A stretch of 47,932 nucleotides of DNA from Myxococcales bacterium FL481 (GTDB taxonomy: Bacteria > Myxococcota_A > Polyangia > Nannocystales > Nannocystaceae): assembly GCA_006508105.1 (NCBI GenBank), contig QKPP01000020.1, positions 1,610-49,541 of the forward strand, in the 5' to 3' direction. Numbering within the stretch: the first letter of the stretch is position 1; each line of letters begins with the position of its first letter. This document shows positions 17,962 through 25,546 of this stretch, piece after piece. The translations under genes and the position numbers were made by a program. The notes below the pieces were generated by a model. That model ran no database searches. It was not told the DNA's origin and was given only the letters and a program-made list of their open reading frames with translations.

Positions 17962-18471
17962 CTACTTGTTGGCCAACCGGATCTCGACCCGACGATCGCG
18001 ATGCCAGGTGTCTTCGTTGGTGCCCACCGCATCGAGCTCGCCGCGAGACGAGGTGTTGACACGAGTCGAGGCCAGTCCACGACCCATCACGTAGCCGGCC
18101 ACGGAATCGGCGCGACGCTGACCCAGCCCGAGGTTGTACTCCTCGTCACCGCGCGGGTCCGCATGCCCCACCAAAAGCATGGTCTCGGCCTTGGCCGGGC
18201 CGTTGATGAAGCACTCGGCCAGAGCGTCGAGCGTGGCACTGGCGGCGACCGATAGGCTCGCGGAGTCGTACGCGAAGTTCGGCGTGGGCAGATTGCACAT
18301 CTGCGACACGGCCGGAGCCACGGCCACCTGGGCCTGCTCGGGGTTTTTGGCCCCCTCGAGGCCTGGCACCGGTGCCGGCTGAGTCGGAGGCTCTTGCGTC
18401 GGTTCCGGACGACAAGCGACAAGCGACGCACCGGCGAGAAACAACGATCCAAGTAGAGAAGCCTTCGCCAT
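17962..18471 (-). CDS. pal: Peptidoglycan-associated lipoprotein
   Basis: 169 residues. The ATG at 18471 gives a lipoprotein signal ending in the lipobox LVAC. A Pro-rich linker follows, then an OmpA/Pal peptidoglycan-binding domain: FAYDSASL, VGHADPRGDEEYNLGLGQRRADSV, RGLASTRVNTSSRGE and the terminal DRRVEIRL. These contain the Asp and Arg that bind meso-diaminopimelate. It is the first gene of the cluster, 37 bp before tolQ, whereas Pal usually follows TolB. Longer upstream frames are rejected because they bury the signal peptide. Confidence 0.93.
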   Translation of the reverse strand: MAKASLLGSLFLAGASLVACRPEPTQEPPTQPAPVPGLEGAKNPEQAQVAVAPAVSQMCNLPTPNFAYDSASLSVAASATLDALAECFINGPAKAETMLLVGHADPRGDEEYNLGLGQRRADSVAGYVMGRGLASTRVNTSSRGELDAVGTNEDTWHRDRRVEIRLANK

Positions 18472-19026
18472 GACGAACCCATAGCACGACCACCTACCAG
18501 CACAAGAGCCGCTGCCCGGTCGGTTGACGCATCGGTCGCATCGCGCCGAACGAGCAACGGTAGGCCCGGGCCCGCAGCGAGACGCCGCGAGGTTCGGGCC
18601 CAACGGCAGCCAAGCGAGGTGGGCCCGGGTACGTGCGTCGCCGCGTGGCCGCGTGGTCATGGGCGAGCGCCACGTTTTCGCGGCGATTCGCCCCGGACTC
18701 GACCCCGGACTCGGAGGCGTTCAGCCCCAGTTTGGCGGCGGTTGTGCCAGGGGCGAGCCGTGGACATGCCCGCGGTCTGGTCGTCCGCCGGGCGCCGAGT
18801 GGATCCACGCCTCGTGGGCACGCGTCCCACCGGGCGAGTTTGCACGCGCTCATCACCCCGGCAACTGGTCCGCGGTTAGCGTACGACGCGCGGTGTTGAC
18901 GGGGCATCGACTCCGCCCCGACGCGAATCGGGACAACAGATCTCATCTCCCGCCCGCTCGATATCACGCAGCCCGGCGCTGGCCTTGCGCAGTTCGCCGC
19001 GCCCACGAACGGCGCTCTCCCCCGGC
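18472..19026. other. 555-bp intergenic region upstream of pal
   Basis: No supported gene; long frames on both strands are Arg/Pro/Gly-rich shadows. It should hold the promoter of the pal-tolQRAB unit and the 3' end of the upstream FGE-like gene transcript. Confidence 0.4.
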
Positions 19027-19932
19027 TCAACCCCGGCCTGGCGGCGAGCCAGCTCCGAGGCGACGAGCCTGCTCCGGGGTCGCCGCGCACCGAAAGCCGA
19101 AGTGATGAAACGGCTGGTTGTCCGGCACGTGAAAACGTCGGCTCGCCGCCTTCGCCCGACCCGGCCCCCAGTACCACGAACCGCCGCGCACGACCTTGCG
19201 GGGAAAGGCGGCGCAAACCGACTCGCCGGCGCACGGCCCCCGTGGATCGATGCCGCGGCAGGCCTCCCCGCAGGCGCCGTAGCTGGGTGCCCCCCAGTCG
19301 GCGACCCACTCGTAGGCGTTGCCCGCCATGTCATGAAGGCCGTAGACGCCGGCGGGACGCGAGCCAACGGGCCACGGCTGCCCGGTCTCGGGGTGGGCCC
19401 CCCGCTTGGCGCGCCCGCATCCGCGACCAGACCGATCGGCGAATACCGCCCGCTCACAAGTCGCCGGTTGATTCCCCCACGGGTACGTCGCCCCCTCCGT
19501 GCCGCGGGCGGCCTTTTCCCACTGCGCCTCTGTGGGCAAGCGCTTGCCGGCGGCCTGGCAGTAGCGATCGGCATCGAACCAGCTGATCCCCTGGACCGGC
19601 AGCTGGTCGCGGTCAAAGCCGGCGTACCGTGGCCCGGCGGGGGCACACGCTCCGGCGGCGACACAACCTCGATAGTCGGCGTTCGTCACCTCGTAGACGT
19701 CGATGTAGTACGTGGACAGCCACACGGCCTCGCGCGGCGTCGCGGCCTCGATCGAATCGTCGCCGCGAACGAACGCCCCCGCTTCGACGCAAGCCATGCC
19801 GGCGACCGGCCCGGCGCACGGGGGGGAGATGGGACTGGACCCACCGAAGCGCAGTGCGACGAGCCACGGACCCAGCGCAACGTGGGCCCGCCGCGAACCG
19901 ATGGACTGGAGGACCTTGGAACTGCACAGCAT
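19027..19932 (-). CDS. FGE-like (sulfatase-modifying factor superfamily) protein
   Basis: About 301 residues from the ATG at 19932. Family segments: VEAGAFVRGDDS, YYIDVYEVTNADYRGC, QGISWFDADRYCQAAGKRLPTEAQWEKAARG, GVYGLHDMAGNAYEWVADW, KVVRGGSWYWG and FHHFGFRCAA. As in the other FGE-like protein of this window, no cysteine follows RGGSW at the position used by copper-dependent formylglycine-generating enzymes. Catalysis on sulfatases is therefore doubtful, and no sulfatase is nearby. The N-terminal 35 residues contain a weak hydrophobic stretch that may be an export signal. It diverges from the UbiD-family gene across 146 bp. The upstream in-frame extension overlaps that promoter region and looks like shadow sequence. 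Confidence 0.85.
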   Translation of the reverse strand: MLCSSKVLQSIGSRRAHVALGPWLVALRFGGSSPISPPCAGPVAGMACVEAGAFVRGDDSIEAATPREAVWLSTYYIDVYEVTNADYRGCVAAGACAPAGPRYAGFDRDQLPVQGISWFDADRYCQAAGKRLPTEAQWEKAARGTEGATYPWGNQPATCERAVFADRSGRGCGRAKRGAHPETGQPWPVGSRPAGVYGLHDMAGNAYEWVADWGAPSYGACGEACRGIDPRGPCAGESVCAAFPRKVVRGGSWYWGPGRAKAASRRFHVPDNQPFHHFGFRCAATPEQARRLGAGSPPGRG

Positions 19933-20078
19933 CGCCAGACAACCGCTCAACAAGCTCGTGGCCTCTCCGTCGTCATCGCGCCAGGGGGAACCCGTCGCCC
20001 GCCGCGGACGCCCGCGGGGACGCGCAGGAACCGCTATGGCGCCCGTCCCTCGAGCCCACCACCGTACACTACGACCCG

Positions 20079-21908
20079 ATGGCCTACGCCAGCCTCCGGG
20101 CATGCGTCGACGACCTCGAACGCCACGGGCACCTACGCCGGGTCGCGACGCCGGTCGATCCCCACCTCGAACTCGCCGAGATCCAACGCCGGCTGTACGC
20201 GGCGGAAGGGCCGGCACTGCTGTTTGAGCGCGTGAAGAACTCTCCGTTCCCCGCGGTGTGCAATCTCTTCGGAACCGTCGACCGCGCTCGCTTCATCTTT
20301 CGCCACTCGCTCGAACGGGTCCGCCGGGTGCTGGAACTCAAGGCGGACCCGATGGCCTGGCGACGGCAACCGTCGCGCTACCTCACCGCACCGCTGACCG
20401 CAGTGCGGGCTCTCCCGCGACGCGTGCGAAGCGGCCCGGTCCTCGCCGGTCAGACCCGAATCGACCAACTCCCGGCCATTCACAGCTGGCCCGACGACGG
20501 TGGAGCGTTTGTCACCTTGCCCCAGGTCTACAGCGAGGACCCGGCCCGACCGGGCGTCCACGCGTCCAACGTCGGCATGTATCGCATCCAACTCAACGGC
20601 AATGCGTACCAGACGAACGCCGAAGTCGGACTCCACTACCAGATTCACCGGGGCATCGGCGTTCACCACAGCCGCGCCCGAGAACGCGGAGAACGTCTGC
20701 CTGTCAGCGTGTTTGTCGGCGGCCCTCCGGCCCACACCTTGGCGGCCGTGATGCCCCTGCCCGAGGGGCTGTCCGAGCTCGTGTTCGCGGGCATGCTCGC
20801 CGGACGACGGTTTCGCTATGCGACGCGCGGCGCGTCGACGATCTCCACCGACGCGGACTTTTGCATCGTCGGCAGCATCGATCCCACTCGGACCAAGCCC
20901 GAAGGTCCGTTCGGTGACCACCTGGGCTACTACAGCCTGACGCACGATTTTCCCGTGCTCGACGTCGAAGCGGTCTACCACCGCCGCGATGCGATCTGGC
21001 CGTTTACCGTGGTCGGGCGGCCCCCGCAAGAGGACACGACATTCGGAGCCCTCATCCACGAGCTGACCGCCCCGCTGGTGCCACACGAAATTCCCGGACT
21101 CCTCTCGATGCACGCGGTCGATGCCGCGGGGGTCCATCCCCTGTTGCTCGCGATCGGCCAGGAACGCTACGTCCCCTACCGTCGGCAAGGCCCCCAGGAG
21201 CTGCTCACCATTGCGAACGCCATCTTGGGCTTTGGCCAAGCCTCGCTCGCCAAGTACCTGCTGATCGTATGCGGGGACGATGTGCCGGGCCTCGACGTGC
21301 ACGACGAGGCCCGGGTGCTCGCCGCCGTGCTCGAGCGCGTGGACTGGACCCGTGACCTCCACTTTCACACCCGCACGACCATCGACACACTCGACTACTC
21401 TGGAGCCGGGCTCAATGAGGGCTCGAAACTGGTCATCGCCGCGGCCGGGCCGGCGCGTCGCCGGTTGGCCTCCGAATTGCCGGTCCTGGGGACGCTCCCG
21501 CCGGGGTTTTCCGAGGCCCGGTTGGCACTCCCCGGGGTGCTTGTGGTATCCGCTCCCAAGGCGGCCCAAGCCGACGTGCTAGAGCAAATTACCCCCCTTT
21601 TGGACTACCTGCGGGCCCAAGCCCTCGGCGACAGCCTTCCGCTGGTCGTGCTCGCCGACGACGCCAAGTTCGCCGCCGCCAACCTGCGCAACTTCTTGTG
21701 GGTCACGTTCACGCGGTCAAATCCCTCGCACGACGTCCACGGGGTCGACAGCTTCATCGCGAACAAGCACTGGGGATGCCACGGCAGTCTGGTGATCGAC
21801 GCGCGCCGCAAGGCTCACCACGCGCCTCCCCTCGTGGAAGACCCCGCCGTCACCGCTCGCGTGGATGAACTGGCCGGCCCCGGCGGGCCGCTGCACGGAG
21901 TGCTGTAA
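20079..21908 (+). CDS. UbiD-family decarboxylase (possible MqnL)
   Basis: 609 residues, matching the long form of the UbiD family rather than the 490-residue enterobacterial form. UbiD enzymes use prenylated FMN to decarboxylate aromatic acids. Visible features include YRIQLNGNAYQTNAEVGLHYQIHRGIGVHH in the cofactor-binding region and EGPFGDHLGYYSL (containing the conserved Glu/Asp area), plus AKYLLIVCGDDV and NKHWGCHGSLVIDARRK near the C-terminus. The start is the ATG at 20079; the longer frame upstream overlaps the divergent gene's promoter. With futalosine-pathway genes elsewhere in the window, the proposed MqnL decarboxylase of late menaquinone synthesis is a reasonable substrate assignment, but this is inference. 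Confidence 0.88.
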   Translation: MAYASLRACVDDLERHGHLRRVATPVDPHLELAEIQRRLYAAEGPALLFERVKNSPFPAVCNLFGTVDRARFIFRHSLERVRRVLELKADPMAWRRQPSRYLTAPLTAVRALPRRVRSGPVLAGQTRIDQLPAIHSWPDDGGAFVTLPQVYSEDPARPGVHASNVGMYRIQLNGNAYQTNAEVGLHYQIHRGIGVHHSRARERGERLPVSVFVGGPPAHTLAAVMPLPEGLSELVFAGMLAGRRFRYATRGASTISTDADFCIVGSIDPTRTKPEGPFGDHLGYYSLTHDFPVLDVEAVYHRRDAIWPFTVVGRPPQEDTTFGALIHELTAPLVPHEIPGLLSMHAVDAAGVHPLLLAIGQERYVPYRRQGPQELLTIANAILGFGQASLAKYLLIVCGDDVPGLDVHDEARVLAAVLERVDWTRDLHFHTRTTIDTLDYSGAGLNEGSKLVIAAAGPARRRLASELPVLGTLPPGFSEARLALPGVLVVSAPKAAQADVLEQITPLLDYLRAQALGDSLPLVVLADDAKFAAANLRNFLWVTFTRSNPSHDVHGVDSFIANKHWGCHGSLVIDARRKAHHAPPLVEDPAVTARVDELAGPGGPLHGVL

Positions 21909-23048
21909 ATGGGGTCTCGCGCACGGTTTTGCCGTCTCGATCTCGCCGCGGCGATCGTGATCGGCTCACTCGTCTCGAGCCCGGTCGGGGCGGCGCCGCC
22001 GAAGCTGCCGCCGCCCCGTGAGTTCACCCCACCGCCTCCCGAGCCCGCGGCGCCACCCCCTCCGAACACCACCCAACCGCCCGCCGCTCAACCGGCCCGC
22101 CCCGTCGCCCCGTCTCAGCCCCCGGTGGCGCGGCCCACCATCACGACCCCGCCCACCAGCGCCGCCGAACCCTCGGGTGGAGCGAGCGCCGCCACCGAGA
22201 CCCCGTTGTCACCCGCGCCCGCGGGGTTGCGTCGACCCCAGCGCGTCGAGCCTCCCCAACCGCCCCGCCCCGCGGGCCAACCGGAGGCATCGGCGGCGCC
22301 TGTCCCCGCGCAGCCTCCGGCGAAGGGCCCGGCCACGATCGAGCGCGGCGTGGGTCGATCGCCGGCGGATGGCATCGACTTGGCGGCGCTCCCCGCCATC
22401 GCGGTACCTCCCAAGCCCACCGCCCGCGGCACCGGAGTCTTCGTCGCCAGCGGAATCTTGTTCGCGACCGCCGTCGGCGAGTACATCGCAGCGCACGTGC
22501 TCCTCAAGCGCCAGTGCCTCCAGGCACTGGCACTGCTCGACCCGCTCAGCGAGGAAACCGGCGAGGAGGTCACCGCGTGCTCGGCAAGCATGCTGCAAGC
22601 GGCCGCGTTGAAGCTGCACGGGTCGATCAACGCGTTGGCCAGTGTGGGCGTCGCCGCGGCCGGTGGCTCCATCCGAGCGCGCCACGACGCGCACCGCGAC
22701 GTATTCGAGTCCGGCCGGCACCATCAAACGCAGAACCTACGCACCGCCGGAGCCGCGATGCTGGGCGTGGGCCTGTTCACATGGCTCGGCTCAGCCGCCG
22801 GCACGTGGGCATCGACGGTCGCTTGCGACGACCTCGACTGCGTCGAGCGACTCCGCGGGGCCCAAACCGCGCTCACCCTCTCGAGTTTCGCGCTCGTCAC
22901 GGTGGGCACTGGAGTCCTCACGTACGGCCTACTCTACGAGCGTCGCTACGCCGAAAACGCCACGATCTACGGCCACATCCAGCGACTGCAACTGCTGACG
23001 ACCGCCCGACGCGGCCAGGTTGGCGTGCACCTCGTCGGTCAGTTCTAG
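21909..23048 (+). CDS. Secreted or membrane Pro-rich protein of unknown function
   Basis: 379 residues, starting directly at the base after the ubiD-family stop, so co-expressed. An N-terminal signal peptide (LAAAIVIGSLVSSPVGAAPP) is followed by about 130 residues dominated by Pro, Ala and Ser. A C-terminal region then contains three hydrophobic segments: FVASGILFATAVGEYIAA, AMLGVGLFTWLGSAAG and LTLSSFALVTVGTGVLTYGL. Cysteines at QCLQ, TACS and VACDDLDC could form disulfides. I do not recognise the family. The Pro-rich linker suggests the C-terminal domain is anchored in the inner membrane with a periplasm-spanning arm. Confidence 0.75.
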   Translation: MGSRARFCRLDLAAAIVIGSLVSSPVGAAPPKLPPPREFTPPPPEPAAPPPPNTTQPPAAQPARPVAPSQPPVARPTITTPPTSAAEPSGGASAATETPLSPAPAGLRRPQRVEPPQPPRPAGQPEASAAPVPAQPPAKGPATIERGVGRSPADGIDLAALPAIAVPPKPTARGTGVFVASGILFATAVGEYIAAHVLLKRQCLQALALLDPLSEETGEEVTACSASMLQAAALKLHGSINALASVGVAAAGGSIRARHDAHRDVFESGRHHQTQNLRTAGAAMLGVGLFTWLGSAAGTWASTVACDDLDCVERLRGAQTALTLSSFALVTVGTGVLTYGLLYERRYAENATIYGHIQRLQLLTTARRGQVGVHLVGQF

Positions 23049-23105
23049 ATCGCGATTCAGGTGTGCCCGACGACGGCTTGCCCGACCAAGACGCCGACGC
23101 GACCG

Positions 23106-23249
23106 GCTCGCCTCGAGCCCAAAGCTCGCCTCGAACCCGAACCTCGCCTCGAGCCCAAAGCTCGCCTCGAACCCGAACCTCGCCTCGAGCCCGAAGCTCG
23201 CCTCGAGCCCAAAGCTCGCCTCGAGCCCAAAGCTCGCCTCGAGCCCGAA
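23106..23249. repeat. 18-bp minisatellite, eight head-to-tail copies
   Basis: Eight contiguous 18-bp units of consensus (G/C)CTCGCCTCGA(G/A)CCC(A/G)AA. Units 1-4 alternate in pairs, giving a 36-bp higher-order period. The plus-strand frame would encode repeats of A-R-L-E-P-(K/E). There are no unique spacers, so it is not CRISPR. It lies just after the Pro-rich protein gene and abuts the 3' end of a small minus-strand gene. Confidence 0.9.
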
Positions 23250-23279
23250 GCAGGTGTCGCGCGGGGTGGCGGGTACCGT

Positions 23280-23471
23280 CTAGTCGCGCGCGGCCCAAAA
23301 CATCACGACCGTGATGCAGTGGAACTCGCTGTCTGAGGACTGGACAACGTCGCAATCGACGATGGCCAGTTTCTGATGATCGCGGCGCCACTCGGTCACA
23401 CGCTCGCCCAGCATCTGCCGGTCCGCGTGTGTCGAGGCGCTGAACACTTTGACGCCATCGATGCGTTCCAC
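23280..23471 (-). CDS. Small conserved-looking protein, 63 residues
   Basis: A GTG-initiated frame encodes a well-balanced small protein with segments VKVFSAST, LGERVTEWRRDH, IVDCDVVQSSDSEFHC and ITVVMFW. The alternating hydrophobic beta pattern, charged helix and absence of Arg/Pro shadow composition argue that it is real. It resembles short deltaproteobacterial proteins with the same FSA...LGE.VT.W...QSSD..FHC pattern, recalled from general knowledge and not checked. No membrane or signal segment. Function unknown; it is flanked by the minisatellite downstream and a 220-bp gap upstream. Confidence 0.6.
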   Translation of the reverse strand: MERIDGVKVFSASTHADRQMLGERVTEWRRDHQKLAIVDCDVVQSSDSEFHCITVVMFWAARD

Positions 23472-23691
23472 GTCGATCCGTCTACACCGACCCTCGCAAA
23501 GGGTCTAGCGATTCCGCCCCCCGCTGACCGGCCCGCGGGCTGGTCAACGGAGCACCGCTCGCGGGCCCGCAGAACGCCCGTAGAGAGCCTGGGCGATTCC
23601 GCCCAGCACGGAATCGCGACGCGGCGTCCTGCGCGGAGCCCTGGACGCACTACGGAGTGCAACCGAGGCCGCGCCCATCGACCGAACCGGC

Positions 23692-25452
23692 CTAGTCCGG
23701 CATCCCCGCCAGATCGTGCGCCGAGGCTACCAGCTGCTCAACCACGTCCCCGATCACGCGCACCGCATCGTCAAGTGAGGCGGACCCCGGCAGACCGTCG
23801 GGCACGGCAGGGAGCCGATACTTGAGCTCCGCCTCCCGCTTGGCCAGGTTGCGCGGCGAGATGATCACCCGCACCGGGGCCGCGATGAGATCGGCGTCGG
23901 CGAACATGAAGCCGGCCCCTACCTCGCGGGTATCCAAAAGCACATCGACGCCGGCCGACTGCAAGGCGGCGTACAGCTGTTCTGCCGCCTCGACCACGCC
24001 CGGTTTCTTGGCTTGCAATGCACAAATTTGCACCATGTAGGGAGCCATGCTCGCGGGCCAGATCGGCCCCCGGTCATCGTGATGCTCCTCGACGACGCAG
24101 GCCAACGTGCGACCGACCCCGATGCCGTAGCACCCCATGATCGGATTCCGCGCCGACCCGTCCTCTTCCGCGTAGGTTAGCTCCATCGCTTTCGAGTAGC
24201 GCACGCCGAGCTGGAAGATGTTGCCGACCTCGATGCCGCGGGTGGCTTCGAGCGGACTGCCGCAGGTCGGGCACGGCTCGCCGTCTAGCACCTGGCTGAT
24301 GTCGACCGGTTCAAAGCCCACCAGGTCACGTGTGGCATTGAAACCTCGGCGGTGTAGATCCAGCGCGTTGCCGCCAGTGACGAGGTTCGGCGTTTCGGCG
24401 ACCGACCGGTCGATCACGACTGTCACCCGGTCGCGGTCCAAACCGACGGGGCCGACGAACCCGGGCACGAGCCCCGCCGCATCCATCTCGTCTTCGCGCA
24501 ACGGCCGAATGTCGGCGACCCGGGCCGCGTTGCGCAGCTTCGCTTGATCGATCTCCAAGTCACCGCGCACAAACGCCGCGATGGGCCGCGACTCCTCGGC
24601 CATGAACAACACGGCCTTGCAGCAGCGCTGAGGCGAAGTTCCAAGAAACGTCGAGACCTCCTCGATGGTCTTTTGCCCCGGCGTCGCCACGTCCTCGAGG
24701 GCTTGCAAGTCCTCCTCGAACGCGTATGACCGCACGGCCGGCACCACCTCTCGGTTGCCCCGGTAGTCACACGCGCTGCACAGCAGCAGCGTGTCCTCCC
24801 CGTAGGGGCTGCACAGCATAAACTCGTGGGCCACCTTGCCGCCCATCATGCCCACATCGGACCGGATATCGACGACCTTACGCAGCCCGCAACGCCAAAA
24901 GATGCGCTTGTACGCCAAGCGGACCTGTTCATAGAACGACTCCAGATCCTCCGCGGTGCGATGAAACGAGTAGCCATCCTTCATCGTGAACTCGCGCACC
25001 CGGATCAGCCCCGCGCGACTGCGTGGTTCGTCGCGGAACTTCGTTTGGATGTGGTAGACCAAAAACGGCAGCTGCCGGTAGCTGTCGACGTTCGCTTGCA
25101 CCGCATCGACCACCGTCTCCTCGTTGGTCATGTTCAGCACATGAGGATGTCCGGTGCGGTCCACGAACCGTAGCAACTCGGAGCCAACCGCGTCGTAGCG
25201 ACCCGAGCGCTGCCACAACTCCGCGGGCGTGACGACCGGCATCAACATCTCCTGACCGCCAATACGGTTCATCTCTTCACGCAGGATCGCCTCCACCTTG
25301 GCCCGTACGCGTTGGGCCAACGGCAACAGGGTGTAGATGCCCTGTCCCATTTGGCGGACGTAGCCTCCCCGAACGAGCAGCTGGTGACTCGGCGAGCCGG
25401 CGTCACGGGGCGTTTCGGCGGTTCGTTTGCTCAGAAGGTGGGTGATTCGCAC
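23692..25452 (-). CDS. proS: Prolyl-tRNA synthetase
   Basis: A class II aminoacyl-tRNA synthetase charging tRNA-Pro, about 586 residues in the bacterial form with the inserted editing domain. Visible features: the N-terminal MGQGIYTLLPLAQRV and MLMPVVTPAELWQRSGRY; motif 2 (TKFRDEPRSRAGLIRVREFTMKD, residues about 135-155); the INS editing domain (TSPQRCCKAVLF...RPIAAFVRGDLE); motif 3 (MGCYGIGVGRTLACVVE); and the C-terminal anticodon-binding domain (LDTREVGAGFMFADADLIAAPVRV). I place the start at the GTG at 25452 so that the protein begins VRITHLL, as is usual; the 50-residue extension upstream is Arg/Gly-rich and overlaps the divergent promoter. The last few residues beyond the anticodon domain are unremarkable. 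Confidence 0.96.
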   Translation of the reverse strand: MRITHLLSKRTAETPRDAGSPSHQLLVRGGYVRQMGQGIYTLLPLAQRVRAKVEAILREEMNRIGGQEMLMPVVTPAELWQRSGRYDAVGSELLRFVDRTGHPHVLNMTNEETVVDAVQANVDSYRQLPFLVYHIQTKFRDEPRSRAGLIRVREFTMKDGYSFHRTAEDLESFYEQVRLAYKRIFWRCGLRKVVDIRSDVGMMGGKVAHEFMLCSPYGEDTLLLCSACDYRGNREVVPAVRSYAFEEDLQALEDVATPGQKTIEEVSTFLGTSPQRCCKAVLFMAEESRPIAAFVRGDLEIDQAKLRNAARVADIRPLREDEMDAAGLVPGFVGPVGLDRDRVTVVIDRSVAETPNLVTGGNALDLHRRGFNATRDLVGFEPVDISQVLDGEPCPTCGSPLEATRGIEVGNIFQLGVRYSKAMELTYAEEDGSARNPIMGCYGIGVGRTLACVVEEHHDDRGPIWPASMAPYMVQICALQAKKPGVVEAAEQLYAALQSAGVDVLLDTREVGAGFMFADADLIAAPVRVIISPRNLAKREAELKYRLPAVPDGLPGSASLDDAVRVIGDVVEQLVASAHDLAGMPD

Positions 25453-25546
25453 GATCGAGGGCCTTTCGCGGACGGATGCGCCGGTTCCTGGCGGCCGCTT
25501 ACCACGCGCCCCGTGGGCGCACAAGGTGATACGCTGTTTGCTGGCC

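Noticed and set aside
23106-23249. CRISPR-like array
   Set aside because: Units are contiguous with no unique spacers, and no cas genes are present.
23061-23336. Plus-strand ORF across the 18-bp minisatellite
   Set aside because: Made almost entirely of the repeat, without a ribosome binding site, and it overlaps the more convincing minus-strand small protein; kept only as a repeat.
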